Assembly (NCBI GenBank): GCA_900545135.1
Contig: UQXL01000034.1
Coordinates: 1-20,920 of the forward strand
Direction of reading: 5' to 3'
From: an uncultured Eubacteriales bacterium
Lineage (GTDB): Bacteria; Bacillota; Clostridia; Peptostreptococcales; Anaerovoracaceae
Length of the DNA stretch: 20,920 nt
Position 1 is the first letter of the stretch. Each line of letters begins with the position of its first letter. The position numbers and the translations under genes were made by a program. The notes below the pieces were generated by a model. That model saw only the letters and a list, made by a program, of their open reading frames with translations. It did no database searches and was not told where the DNA came from. Positions 20,897 to 20,920 of this stretch are shown here, one piece after another.

Positions 20897-20920
20897 AGGG
20901 GTATAGCTCAGTTGGTAGAG
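20897..20920 (+). tRNA. tRNA, 5' part only, probably Trp
   Basis: AGGGGTA, TA and the D-arm GCTCAGTTGGTAGAG are seen before the window ends. The anticodon is missing. A 5' A with AGGGG is usual for Clostridial tRNA-Trp, so Trp is the likely identity, but this is inference. Confidence 0.6.

Overview
The window looks like a chromosomal segment of a Gram-positive, spore-forming member of the Clostridia (Firmicutes). The pointers are a dlt operon for D-alanylation of teichoic acid, a YunB-type sporulation protein, the block yraN-comM-dprA-topA-hslV-hslU-codY, strong AGGAGG-type ribosome sites, and heavy use of AGA/AGG and ATA codons. No gene pins down the genus. All intact protein genes and all tRNAs are on the + strand; the only minus-strand coding trace is an antitoxin remnant.

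Layout. 1-474: 3' end of a Cof-type HAD phosphatase. 503-2803: a promoter and a three-gene polar amino-acid ABC importer (binding lipoprotein, permease, ATPase), then a hairpin terminator. 2996-7479: the dlt operon, order dltA-dltB-dltC-dltD plus a 53-residue ORF that overlaps the end of dltD. That ORF has the features of DltX: one membrane helix and a C-terminal F-x-Y-x-x-F. The dlt promoter carries a perfect 25-bp palindrome with half-sites AGTGTA-N13-TACACT, the spacing I recall for the GntR-family repressor YtrA. 7480-8438: a long stretch without an intact gene, rich in inverted repeats, holding a bidirectional terminator and a decayed Phd/YefM-type antitoxin on the minus strand.

8378-16348: the informational and proteolysis block. 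YraN, ComM and DprA act on DNA and in competence; TopA relaxes supercoils; HslVU is a self-compartmentalised protease; CodY is the global amino-acid/GTP-sensing repressor. 16435-17127: a hairpin that hides the ribosome site of yunB, preceded by a 13-codon leader ORF. 17128-17709: a non-coding segment with a perfect 41-bp palindrome, several alternating copies of an ATGTTGTAGAAT-like motif, a 34-bp exact tandem duplication and a 17-bp direct repeat; it resembles a small palindromic mobile element. 17710-19603: hflX (ribosome-associated GTPase) overlapping a YigZ/YvyE (IMPACT) family gene.

19701-20920: a promoter and a tRNA array, all with encoded CCA: Val, Asp, Thr, Tyr, Gly(GCC), Gly(TCC), Arg, Gln, Lys, Ser(TGA), Ser(GCT), and the start of a twelfth, probably Trp. 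A 130-bp spacer with competing hairpins separates Thr from Tyr. The most notable points are the 3'-located dltX, the YtrA-type operator on the dlt promoter, the orphan antitoxin fragment and the palindromic element before hflX.
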